A DNA stretch of 64,000 nucleotides from JACDER01 sp963717765 (lineage in GTDB: Bacteria; Actinomycetota; Thermoleophilia; Gaiellales; Gaiellaceae): contig CAVQWX010000002.1 in NCBI GenBank assembly GCA_963717765.1, positions 496,001 to 560,000 on the forward strand, written 5' to 3'. Positions within the stretch are counted from its first letter, which is position 1. Each line of letters opens with the position of its first letter. Positions 35,882 to 44,887 of the stretch are shown piece after piece. The position numbers and the translations under genes are program-made. The notes beneath the pieces are model-generated. The model was given only the letters and a program-made list of their open reading frames with translations, was not told the DNA's origin and searched no databases.

Positions 35882-36436
35882 CAGCGCGTCATCATCGACG
35901 GGGCGACTCTCGGAGTCGCCCGCACGTATACGAACGAGGTGGGCAGCCACAAGGCGTTCGTGCTGACCTCGGTTCCGCTCGCACTCGGATCGGGACAACA
36001 CACGCTCTCCCTCGACCTGCTGAACCTCACCGCGCAGAACAGCGGCGACTACTTCTCGGCAACGGTGCAGGAGATCCCAGCTGCGATCGGGCCGGGTGGT
36101 GATCTCCTCGAGCCGGACGACACACAAGCTCAGCAGGTCGATGCCTGCAACACGGTCGGTCCGGGCGAGTCCTTCTACGCGAACCTCTCGACCGCCTCTG
36201 ACCAGGACTGGTTCCGTCTTCCCTCCGACTGCACCATTGCGACCGCGACCATTCATCTGGTGTTGACCGGAGGTGCGGTCATGGACGTTTTCGACAACAA
36301 CAACGGCGGTGCACAGGTCGCCGCTAACGTGACGTCGTTCGACCACAAGGACCCGACGTTCGGCGGAGACGACCTCACCATCCACGTCCACGCGGGTGGG
36401 GCGAAGCAGTACAAGTTCACCTGGAGCTTCACCTAG
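35882..36436 (+). pseudogene. 5'-truncated coding remnant or small hypothetical gene after corA-like gene
   Basis: Directly after the CorA-like stop and in the same frame, coding-like sequence continues: QRVIIDGATLGVARTYTNEV, then a GTG at 35939, then 165 residues with a C-terminal half rich in beta strands (DQDWFRLPSDC, VMDVFDNNNGG). The protein looks like the end of a larger extracellular pre-peptidase-like domain, with no start or signal peptide. I read it as a remnant of a longer gene fused by deletion next to corA; a short gene starting at GTG 35939 is the alternative. Confidence 0.5.
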
Positions 36437-36800
36437 GCAGAATCTCAGCCGATCTCAGGTATGCGAAACCGCTCGAACAAGCCCTATCACGACGCTCGTC
36501 GACAGAAAGCTCGGCCCCGCGGTGCCCTGGACGATCAGACGCCATCTCGACGGGAACGGCGAGCCCGAGGTGATCGCGTACGAGCCCAAGCGGATGGGCG
36601 GCGACGCGGACGTTCGCGGTGTCCTGGCCGCCTGGATGGCCGACCAGTACCTGCTCGGCCGGCAGGATGCCGGCTGGGCGACACTGCAGGGGATCAGCGC
36701 GGGCGGCGAGATCGACGGCGACACCATCGGGCCCGTCGGCGACGCGTACCTGGCCAAGCTGAGGAAGTTCCTCATCGGCCTCGGCTACGGACAAGACTGA
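36396..36800 (+). CDS. Small hypothetical protein
   Basis: A 134-residue frame overlapping the previous remnant by 40 bases. Its first 40 residues look non-coding. From about residue 41 the sequence is protein-like (AVPWTIRRHLDGNGEPEVIA, then YEPKRMGGDADVRGVLAAWM, then FLIGLGYGQD), so the true start is probably internal. No family is recognised. A good hairpin terminator follows its stop immediately, which supports a real transcription unit. Confidence 0.5.
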   Translation: MGRSSTSSPGASPRQNLSRSQVCETARTSPITTLVDRKLGPAVPWTIRRHLDGNGEPEVIAYEPKRMGGDADVRGVLAAWMADQYLLGRQDAGWATLQGISAGGEIDGDTIGPVGDAYLAKLRKFLIGLGYGQD

Positions 36801-36833
36801 GGGCTCGCCTCGGGGTCTTGAAGACGAGCCCTC
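36799..36833 (+). terminator. Hairpin terminator
   Basis: GAGGGCTCG (36799-36807) pairs with CGAGCCCTC (36825-36833), a 9-bp stem with a 17-base loop, followed by ACTTTGTT. It overlaps the stop of the small hypothetical gene and would end rightward transcription before the HIT gene. Confidence 0.7.
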
Positions 36834-37008
36834 ACTTTGTTCCCCGTAAGACCAGCCTGCCCAGCCGAGTGCTGAGCGACCGCAGCGGGGGTGCGCGACG
36901 GGCGCGCTCCAGCCTCCGGGGAGAGAGGGAGGAAGGTGCTAGCCCGTGCGCGGTTCGCATTCTTACGCTTTTGACAGAAAAGCACAAGTCTGATCTGAGT
37001 ATTTCTGC

Positions 37009-37494
37009 ATGACGAAGCAACTGTGGGCGCCCTGGCGGCTCGAGTACATCCGGGCTGCGGACGAGCAGGACGGCTGCGTCTTCTGCCTCGCCCAGGCGGG
37101 TAACGACGAGGAATCGCTCGTAGTCCACCGTGGACAGCGTGCTTTCGTGCTGCTGAACAAGTTTCCCTATGCATCGGGGCACCTGATGGTCGCGCCTTTT
37201 CGCCACGTCGGCGACTTCGGCGAGCTCGAGGACGAAGAAGCGCTCGAGATCCACCGGCTCGCGTCTCAGGGGATCGGGGCGCTCGCCGAGACGTTCGCAC
37301 CGCAGGGCTACAACGCGGGCTGGAACCTCGGGCGGATCGCCGGCGCGGGCGTGGTCGACCACGTCCATCTCCATCTCGTCCCGCGCTGGGCCGGCGACAC
37401 CAATTTCATGCCGGTTCTCGCGGACGTGAAGGTGCTTCCGGAGCACCTAGTGGAGACACGCGGCAAGCTCGCCGCGGCCTGGCCGCGGGCCTGA
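37009..37494 (+). CDS. HIT-family nucleotide hydrolase/transferase
   Basis: A 161-residue protein with the histidine-triad motif HVHLHLVPRW near residue 118. It also has the usual upstream elements: CVFC near the N-terminus (family zinc or CxxC element), VLLNKFPYASGHLMVAPFRH and GYNAGWNLG. It resembles the Ap4A-phosphorylase-like HIT group of actinobacteria. A TTGACA sits at 36971-36976 and the gene may have a short leader. It acts on dinucleoside polyphosphates or AMP conjugates; the true substrate is not predictable. Confidence 0.9.
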   Translation: MTKQLWAPWRLEYIRAADEQDGCVFCLAQAGNDEESLVVHRGQRAFVLLNKFPYASGHLMVAPFRHVGDFGELEDEEALEIHRLASQGIGALAETFAPQGYNAGWNLGRIAGAGVVDHVHLHLVPRWAGDTNFMPVLADVKVLPEHLVETRGKLAAAWPRA

Positions 37495-37585
37495 CGACTC
37501 GAACACTTTGCTTACAAGGGGCTAACAGGCGGACCCTAGGCTCGAAGGTCGTAATGGCGAACCTCCACTCCCAAGGGGTCAGTTA

Positions 37586-38389
37586 ATGAAGAAAGTCATC
37601 AGCCTGCTCCTGATCGGCCTCGTCGCGTCTCTCGCAGTCGTCGTCGTGAGCCCGGCCGGAGCAAAGAAGGGCCATCCGAAGGGCACAGCAGCCGCGAAGC
37701 GGCACGCGGTGGGCGGCGTCGTCCAGTCCGTCGCCTCGGATTCGGTCACGCTCACCCGCAAGAAGGGCGACCCGGTCACCGTTCAGGTCAACGGAGACAC
37801 GAAGATCGTCGTCAACGGGAAATCCGCCACGCTCTCCGAGGTCAAGGTCGGATACGTCGCGCTGGCGAGGGTGACCAAGGCGGGCGGGCCGGCGAAGCTA
37901 CTCCGAGCTCACGCCGTTCCGGCCCTCGGCACCATCGTCGCCGGACGGGTCGACTCGGTCGGCGGCAACTCGATCACGCTCGAGAAGAAGGACGGCAGCA
38001 CCGTCACCATCGGCGTAAATGCCGACACGAAGATCTTCGTCGGTGGCAAGGCGGCAACGCTCGCCGAGGTGGAGACCGGCTATCTGGCGTACGTCCGCCG
38101 CACGGCCGCGGCCGGCCCGGCCGCTGTGATCCGGGCGTACGAGAAGAAGGCCGGACCGCACAGGCTGCTCGTCCACGGCGTCGTCGATTCCGTTGGCTCG
38201 GACTCGATCACGCTCAAGGGACAGGCCAGTGCCACGCTCACGATCCATGTGACCGCGCGGACGATCATCCGAGTCGGAGGCCAGGCCGGCCAGCTGTCGG
38301 ACATCAAGTCCGGCTATCGCGCCTTCGTCCTCCGCGCAAGGGCCGGCGGCGATGCACTGGCGATCGTCGCGTTCCCGCCCAAAGGCTAG
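37586..38389 (+). CDS. Exported protein with three DUF5666-like repeats
   Basis: A 267-residue protein with a signal peptide (KKVISLLLIGLVASLAVVVV, then SPAGA). The mature part has three repeats of about 70 residues, each starting like GVVQSVASDSVTLTRKKG, GRVDSVGGNSITLEKKDG or GVVDSVGSDSITLKGQAS and ending in GYVALARV, GYLAYVRR or GYRAFVLR. This is the OB-like DUF5666 pattern found in secreted actinobacterial proteins. Function is unknown. AAGGGGTC precedes the ATG. A strong terminator follows, so it is probably monocistronic. Confidence 0.8.
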   Translation: MKKVISLLLIGLVASLAVVVVSPAGAKKGHPKGTAAAKRHAVGGVVQSVASDSVTLTRKKGDPVTVQVNGDTKIVVNGKSATLSEVKVGYVALARVTKAGGPAKLLRAHAVPALGTIVAGRVDSVGGNSITLEKKDGSTVTIGVNADTKIFVGGKAATLAEVETGYLAYVRRTAAAGPAAVIRAYEKKAGPHRLLVHGVVDSVGSDSITLKGQASATLTIHVTARTIIRVGGQAGQLSDIKSGYRAFVLRARAGGDALAIVAFPPKG

Positions 38390-38416
38390 GAAGCCACGCT
38401 CAGGACCGTTCCAGGA

Positions 38417-38441
38417 AGAGCCCCCGCCACACGGGGGCTCT
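38417..38441 (+). terminator. Rho-independent terminator
   Basis: AGAGCCCCCG, loop CCACA, CGGGGGCTCT, then TTC. The perfect 10-bp stem begins 27 bases past the stop of the DUF5666-repeat gene. Confidence 0.85.
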
Positions 38442-38783
38442 TTCAGCCACGGGGAAACCAGGTTTCCCCCGTGAGCCCCCTTCTTAACCGCCTAGCGCAT
38501 CCGTGACGCTGCCTGGGCTCCGCTCGGGCAAAGCCCGGCTCCGCCCACCAACGCGTCCGACCTCGAGGCGGAGAAAGAAACGAGGGACCCGGCGGCGCCG
38601 GAGGACGCCCGCTTCACGCAGGGCCGAGGCGACTTCCGCCCGGTATGCGACCTGCGCGACACGCGCGCCGCCCTCCGACGCTCACCAGAAGTCGTCGTAG
38701 TTCAAGGGCTTGGCCGGCGGCGGCCTCACTCCTCAAAGTCTATTTCGCCATCGCCGCGACCCGCATATAGTCCGCCGCACCAC
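38442..38783. other. 342-bp intergenic region with a second hairpin
   Basis: A near-perfect palindrome lies at 38448-38473 (CACGGGGAAACC, A, GGTTTCCCCCGTG), 6 bases after the terminator; it may be a back-up terminator. The rest has no convincing gene. The beta-helix gene's promoter should lie near 38740-38780, where the sequence becomes AT-richer (CGCATATAGTCC). Confidence 0.5.
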
Positions 38784-41700
38784 ATGAGACGTCGGTTGAC
38801 CCTCGTCTTCACCCTCGCCCTCACGGGGCTCGCGGTCGTAGGCCGCGCGCAGGCCGCGACCTTCAAGGTCACGAACACGAACAACTCCGGGACGGGGTCG
38901 TTGCGGGCGGCGATCCAGGTGCGCGAACGCGACGAGTGCTTCGGACACGATCACGATTCGCAATTCCCGGCGCCGGAGGGCACACCATCTCGGTGACGAG
39001 CCCACTCCCGTCGATCGTGCACCCGCTCGTGATCAACGGACAGAGCCAGCCCGGCTACAGCGGCGTTCCGCTCGTGCAGCTCGACAACAGCGCTGGCGCA
39101 GGCGCGATCGGCATTGACGTCTCCGCGGGCCCGAGCAAGGTGTTGGGCCTCTCGATCACGCGCTTTCTGATCGGGGTGCGCCTCCAGACAGGCGACGGCA
39201 ACGCGGTCGCGGGCGACTGGATCGGGCTCGACCTCTCCGGGGCCGGGGCCGGGAATGGGACCGGGCTCGTCATCAAGAGCGGCTCGGCGTCGAACACGAT
39301 CGGCGGGACGACCGGGAACCTGCGGAACATCGTCTCGGGCAACCAGCTGGGGATCCAGCTGACGGGCTCGGGCGTGACGGGCAACACGCTGATCGGAAAC
39401 TGCGTCGGCCTGGGTGCGGCGTGTACCGAAACGGTGCCGAACAGCGGCGCCGGGCTCGAGATCTCGGGTGGCTCCGCAGGGAACCGGATCGGCGGCACGA
39501 CGCTGCCCGCGCGAAACGCGATCTCCGGCAACGGTGGCGACGGGCTTCTCATCACCGGCGCGGGCACCTCGAACAACGTCGTGCAAGGCAACTACTTCGG
39601 CCCCGACGGCGCCGACGATGAAGTTTTCCCGAACGGCGGCGTCGGCATCCGGATCTCGGCCGGCGCCTCACTCAATACCGTCGGCGGTCCGAGCGCAGGG
39701 GCGCGCAATCTCGTCCTGGAGGACTCCACAGACGCCGCGGTGGCAATCGAAGGCGCCAACACCAACGTCGTTACCGGCAACAACATCTCCGGCGGCGTTC
39801 CGGTGGTCGAGCTCTCCGGCGGCGCGACCGGGAACACGATCGGCGGGACGGCGAGCAGCACCGGTAACCACATCGGCAACAGTCTCGGCGCCGGCGTCGA
39901 GATCACCGGCTCGGGAACGACGAAGAACGTCGTCGAGGGCAACGGCATCGGCGATCCAACGCCCTCTGCCGCCGCTCTGGTCGGGGTGCTGATCCAGGCG
40001 GGCGCCACGCAGAACACGGTCGGTGGAACACAGGCGGGCGCCCGGAACGCGATCGAAGGGAACGCATCCGATGGGGTCCGGATCACCGGCTCCGGGACCA
40101 ACGGGAACGTCGTCGCCGGCAACCAGATCGGTTCCGAGCCGATGGGGAGCGGGACGGCCAACGCCGGAGCCGGAGTCGCAATCACGGCCGGCGCGAAGGG
40201 CAACACGGTGGGCGGGGCGGCCGCAGGCGCCGGGAACGTCATCGGCCAGAACAGCACCGACGGCGTCGCGATCAGCGGAGCCGGGACCACCGGCAACGTC
40301 GTTGCGGGCAACGAGGTCTTCGAGAGCCCGGACGGCGTGGCGATCACCGGCGGCGCGAGCCAGAACACAGTCGGCGGCTCCGTCGCGCTCGCCCGCAACT
40401 TCTTCTGGTTCGACGGCGACGGCGTCCTCATCAGCGGCTCGGCGACGACCGGCAACGTTGTCCGGGGCAATTTCATCGGAGTCGACGTGGACGGTTCCGA
40501 TCCGCTCGGCAACGGCAACGGGGTCGAGCTCTCGGCAGGTACACACGGCAACACGGTCGGCGCCGGCAATGTGATCTCGGCGAACACGAACGGCGTTCTT
40601 CTGACCGGTAGCGGCACGACCGGAAACGCTGTGCAGGGCAACAGGATCGGCATTGCGGCGAGCTCGAACGCCGCCGTCCCGAACCACGAGGGCGTCCAGC
40701 TTGCGGCCGGAGCGCACGGGAACACCATCGGCGGCACGACCACCGCCGCACGGAACGTGATCTCCGGAAACACCGACGGCGGCGTCATCCTCGCGGGCGC
40801 CGGCACGAGCACGAACCTCGTCGAGGGCAACTATGTCGGCACCAACGTCGCCGGCACGGGCGCCGTTGCGAACGACGGCGGCGTCTTCATCCTCAGCGGT
40901 GCGACGGGTAACACGATCGGCGGAACCACGGCAGCCGCCCGAAACGTGATCTCCGGCAACGGCACGGGGGTCCTCATCCTCGACAGCGGGTCGACGAACA
41001 ACAAGGTGCTGGGGAACTACGTCGGCACGAACGCGGGCGGCACCGCTGCGCTCGGCAACACACAGTTCGGGATCGGGACGGACGCGGACAGGACCACGAT
41101 CCAGGGGAATGTCGTCTCGGGGAACGGCGCCGACGGGATCGACCTCGACAGCGCGAACGCCAGCGTCGTCGCCGGCAACCTGGTCGGGACTTCGGCCGGG
41201 GGAACGGCTGCAGTCCCGAACGCCGCCGATGGAATCAAGCTCCTCGAAGGTGCGAGCGGGAACACGATCGGTGGCACGACCGCGGCCGCCCGCAACGTCG
41301 TCTCCGGCAATCAGGATGACGGTATCTGCCTCGACAACGCCGGCCCCGCGAACGTGGTCGAGGGCAACTACGTAGGGATCGGCGCGACCGGCGGCGCGCT
41401 CGGGAACGGGTTCGACGGGATCTGCCTCCGCAACGGCTCCCACGGGAACACGATCGGCGGCACCGCCGCGGCACAGCGCAACGTGGTCTCCAAGAACGGC
41501 GAGAACGGGATCCATCTGGACAGCGTCCAGTCGAACCTCGTCGAGGGCAACTACCTCGGTACCAACGTGGCCGGCAGCGCCACGCTCGGAAATGGCAGCG
41601 CCGGCGTCTTCCTGAGCGGCTCGTCTTTCCACAACACGATCGGCGGCACGGCGGCCGGCGCCCGGAATGTGATCTCGGGGAATGTGACCGAAGGGGTCCT

Positions 41701-42856
41701 GATCAGCGGCGCCGCCGCCGACGACAACTTCGTCCAGGGCAACTACATCGGAACGAATGCCGCCGGGAACGGTGCCGTCGCCAACAAGGGGGACGGCGTC
41801 CTCATAGGGGGAGGTGGCGGCGACATCATCGGCGGCACCTCGGCCGGGGCCGGGAACGTCATCTCGGGGAATGGCGGCAACGGCGTCGAGATCCTCGACG
41901 ACGGCAACGTCGTCGAGGGGAATCTGATCGGCACCAACGCGGCCGGGAAGGCGAAGCTTCCGAACCAGCGAGGCGTGAGAGTCGGCGCAGGCGAGGGGAC
42001 GCGGGTCGGCGGAACGACGGCGGCGGCGAGAAACGTGATCTCGGGGAACGAGGAGCCCGGCATCCTCGTCGACGCCGCGGCGGCGAACGCGACTCTCATC
42101 CAAGGCAACTACGTGGGTCTCGACGTCACCGGTTCGGCGAAGCTCGGAAACGGCGCGAGCGGGATCTCGATCACGGGCGGCGCGACGAACACGACCATCG
42201 GAGGCACCGCCGCCGGCTCGGGGAACGTCGTCTCGGCGAACGGCGAAGGGGGCGTCGCGATCTCGGCCGCCGGCACGACGGGCACGAAGGTCGAAGGCAA
42301 CCTGATCGGGACCGACGTCTCCGGGACACAGTCCCGCGGCAACAGTACGTTCGGAGTCTCGTTCTCGGTCGGCGCCCATGGGAACACCCTCGGCGGTACC
42401 GTGGCCGGTGCCGCGAACACGATCGCGTTCAACGGGATGGTCGGCGTCCTCGTCGACGGCACATTCACCGCGACGAGGAGCGACACAATCGAGCGCAATT
42501 CGATCTTCTCGAACGGCAGCCTCGGGATCGACCTGATCGGGGACGCGAACGATGGGATTCCGGCGCCGCACGTCGACTCGGTCACGACGGCCAACGGCAC
42601 GACGAAGATCACGGTCAGTCTCGGTGCGAACGTCGCCGTCTTCCGCGTCGAGGTCTTCGTCAGCCCCAGCTGTGACGCATCCGGATCCGGTGAGGGCAAG
42701 ACGTTCCTCGCCGCGAAGAACATCGACGCGAACCAAACGTCGACCGGGACGGTCTCAGTAGCCCAACTCGCGTCCGGGCAGGCGGTGACGGCGACCGAGA
42801 CCGACCTGAACAACGGCGACACGTCCGAGTTCTCGACCTGCTTCACCACTCCGTGA
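38784..42856 (+). CDS. Exported right-handed beta-helix repeat protein, frameshifted near the N-terminus
   Basis: A signal peptide and start (MRRRLTLVFTLALTGLAVVG, then FKVTNTNNSGTGSLRAAIQ) are in one frame. The next 13 residues (ANATSASDTITI) are in a second frame, and from about 38960 the body (FAIPGAGGHTISV onward) is in a third. Two extra bases, one near 38921 and one near 38957, explain this. The body is some two dozen beta-helix units of 40-50 residues with the pattern NTIGGT, ARNVISGN, GNVVEGNYIGTN, as in NosD/pectate-lyase-like adhesins. The C-terminal domain (from about 42560) ends the helix. Restored, it has about 1,355 residues. It may be a surface adhesin. It could be a pseudogene or a sequencing error. 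Confidence 0.75.
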
Positions 42857-42992
42857 TTTATCGGGTCGCCGAAGCCGCTCCCGAAATATCGACCTAAGAC
42901 GAGAGCCAGCCGGGGAAGCCCTGCCTGGAGTACGTTGCGCCGTCCAGAGCGGTCGCGGACGCTTCGACGGCGCTAAGCGCGCCGGGGCATCC

Positions 42993-43550
42993 ATGAGCGG
43001 CGGCCAGGTACCCTGCACCGATGGCGGCGGCGGCGTGACCGGCTGGGAGACATCGGAGCGCGTGCTCGAGTCCGGCGGCTTCGAGTCGCGCCAGCGGGTG
43101 CTGGTGGCGGAGCCCGTGGTCGAGGCGTCCGAGGCCGGCGCACGCACGCTCGGTATCACGTATTGGCACGCCGTCGACCGTTTCACCCGTGGTTGCGTCC
43201 GCGCGAGCTGGACGGGCGGCGGAGGCAAGCTGAAGCTGCTCGGCGGTGCGACGCTGCTCACCTTCGGTCCGCCGGAGCTCTCGTTCGACGGCGAGCTCGT
43301 CAGCTGTCGGCACGCGATCCAGGGTGGACTGCTCGCGCTCCGGGCCGGCGGCTCCGTCACGCTCGCACAGCGACGCGAGGGCGACCAGCAGGAGCTGAGC
43401 GTCACGGTCGAGGGGTACCTGCCGAGGCTCGCCGCCCGCGCGGGAGCACCGCTGTGGACCGGGATGCTCTACGCGAAAGGACAGAGCCCTTTTCATGCCG
43501 CGGTCAGCCTCCGCTACTTCGAGCTCCTTGTGCCGAGCCGGGGCTCGTGA
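42993..43550 (+). CDS. Conserved-looking protein of unknown function
   Basis: A 185-residue cytoplasmic protein, rich in beta strands (GITYWHAVDRFTRGCVRASW, KLKLLGGATLLTFGPPEL). No domain recognised. It ends in a GTGA overlap with the NAD-binding protein gene, so both are expressed together. No signal peptide. Confidence 0.7.
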   Translation: MSGGQVPCTDGGGGVTGWETSERVLESGGFESRQRVLVAEPVVEASEAGARTLGITYWHAVDRFTRGCVRASWTGGGGKLKLLGGATLLTFGPPELSFDGELVSCRHAIQGGLLALRAGGSVTLAQRREGDQQELSVTVEGYLPRLAARAGAPLWTGMLYAKGQSPFHAAVSLRYFELLVPSRGS

Positions 43551-44407
43551 ACGTCACCGTCTTCGGCGCAACGGGCGTCGTCGGCCAAGCGCTCCTGCCC
43601 CTGCTGGCCGAGCACGAACTGACCGCCGTCTCGCGCAGCGCGCGTGAGGAGGCCGGCGGCCGTTACGTGGTCGCCGACGCCGCGAGCGGCGACGGCGTCG
43701 CCGCCGCCCTGGAAGGTGCGGAGGTCGTCTACTACCTCGTCCACTCGCTCGGCGCGCACGACTTCGAGGAGCAGGATCGCGCGGCGGCGGAGACGGTCGC
43801 GCGCGAGGCAGCGGACGCAGGCGTGCGGCAGATCGTTTACCTCGGCGGGCTCGGCGCCGATGATCCCGACGCGTCGCCGCACCTGCGCAGCCGGCGCGAA
43901 ACCGGAGAGCGGCTCGCCTCCGCGGGTGTTCCGGTGACGACCGTGCGCGCGGCAATGATCGTCGGCAAGGGGAGCGCCGCCTTCGAGACGATCCTCGGCC
44001 TGGTCAGGCGGCTGCCGATCATGGTGACGCCGAGCTGGGTCTCGACGCCGACGCAGCCGATCGCACTCGACGACGTCGTGCGCTACCTGGCAGGCGTCTG
44101 CGCCAACGAGGCCACTTACGACCAGGGCTACGACGCGGGTGGGCCGGAGGTGATGACCTACCGCCAGATGATCGAGCGGATCGCTGCCCTCCTCGGCCGG
44201 AAGCCGGCAATCGTCGAGGTCCCGGTGCTGACGCCGTATCTCTCCTCGCTCTGGCTCAACCTAGTCACGCCGGTAAGTGCGTCTGTCGCGCGGCCGCTCG
44301 TCGAGGGACTGCGCAATCCGACGATCGCGCGCGAGGAGCGGATCCGGAGGCTGCTGCCGTTCGAGCTCACGCCTTTCGACGAGGCGGCGCGGCGCGCGCT
44401 CGCGTGA
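43547..44407 (+). CDS. NAD(P)-binding SDR / NmrA-like protein
   Basis: A 286-residue protein starting GTG 43547 in a 4-base overlap with the preceding gene. It opens with the Rossmann motif VTVFGATGVVGQALLPLL and contains VYYLVHSLGAHDFEEQDR and QIVYLGGLG, typical of the atypical SDR group whose members have YLVHS and were once annotated as nucleoside-diphosphate-sugar epimerases. The classical catalytic Tyr-x3-Lys is absent. The C-terminal part (GYDAGGPEVMTYRQMIERIA) matches the same group. Redox or structural role unknown. Confidence 0.85.
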   Translation: MNVTVFGATGVVGQALLPLLAEHELTAVSRSAREEAGGRYVVADAASGDGVAAALEGAEVVYYLVHSLGAHDFEEQDRAAAETVAREAADAGVRQIVYLGGLGADDPDASPHLRSRRETGERLASAGVPVTTVRAAMIVGKGSAAFETILGLVRRLPIMVTPSWVSTPTQPIALDDVVRYLAGVCANEATYDQGYDAGGPEVMTYRQMIERIAALLGRKPAIVEVPVLTPYLSSLWLNLVTPVSASVARPLVEGLRNPTIAREERIRRLLPFELTPFDEAARRALA

Positions 44408-44481
44408 GCAGAACGGCGCGCGTGCAACACGTGCTGGGTCGCTGTCAAAGAGAAACCGCTGGTAGCAGGGGGTTTCCGAGG

Positions 44482-44523
44482 AGCGGACGACGGGGTTCGA
44501 ACCCGCGGCCCTCAGCTTGGGAA
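44482..44523 (-). other. 3' fragment of tRNA-Gly(CCC): probable attachment-site scar
   Basis: On the minus strand this reads as the anticodon loop TTCCCAA, the 3' half of the anticodon stem, the variable loop, a complete T-arm (loop TTCGAAC) and the acceptor strand CGTCCGC with discriminator T. Bases to the right do not form the 5' half of a tRNA: the 5' anticodon-stem strand would have to be TCAGC but is not. A hairpin on the leftward side (about 44453-44477) looks like the old tRNA terminator. A second, 98% identical fragment in the same orientation lies at 62305-62346. Confidence 0.8.
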
Positions 44524-44887
44524 GCGGCGCCGAGTCTCGTCAGGCATCGTCACCTGCGCGCCGTTGAGCCAAATCCGTCGAACGCCCGTCCTGTTCGTGA
44601 AGTTGCCCTCGACGGTCGCGAATGTCCAGCCGCGCGCGTCACCGGAGCCGACGGCTCGCATGTTCACCACTGATCGTGTCACGCTACGGCGCGAAGGCCG
44701 TGCGCCCTGCCTGACCGTAGTCGAGGTTGCTCTGGGTCTCGAGGTTCTTCCAAGAATCGAGTCGAAGCACGCGGCGACCTTCGAGCGACGAGCCGTAGTC
44801 GCCCCGTTTGCGGCCCGTTGTAGCCCGCTCCGCACAGCTTCGCCCCGGGGAGGACGGTCGCTCCGCTCGTGCCTGTGCCCGGAGCCG
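44524..44887. other. 364-bp stretch with no recognisable gene
   Basis: This lies between the tRNA-Gly scar and the end of the RCC1/PASTA gene. Short frames occur, but none resembles a known protein and no recombinase remnant was found. It would be the left end of any element inserted at the scar. Confidence 0.4.

Noticed and set aside
39668..42736. A 1,022-codon antisense frame across the beta-helix gene
   Set aside because: It arises from the periodic G+C-rich repeats on the opposite strand; composition is unlike protein and no domain is seen.
44460..44540. A complete tRNA-Gly gene at the left scar
   Set aside because: The 5' half (acceptor, D-arm and 5' anticodon stem) cannot be folded from the adjacent sequence; only the 3' half is present.
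44512..44835. A 107-codon minus-strand frame overlapping the left tRNA scar, considered as an integrase remnant
   Set aside because: No recombinase motif (Arg, HxxR or Tyr box) is visible and its end is simply the tRNA fragment.
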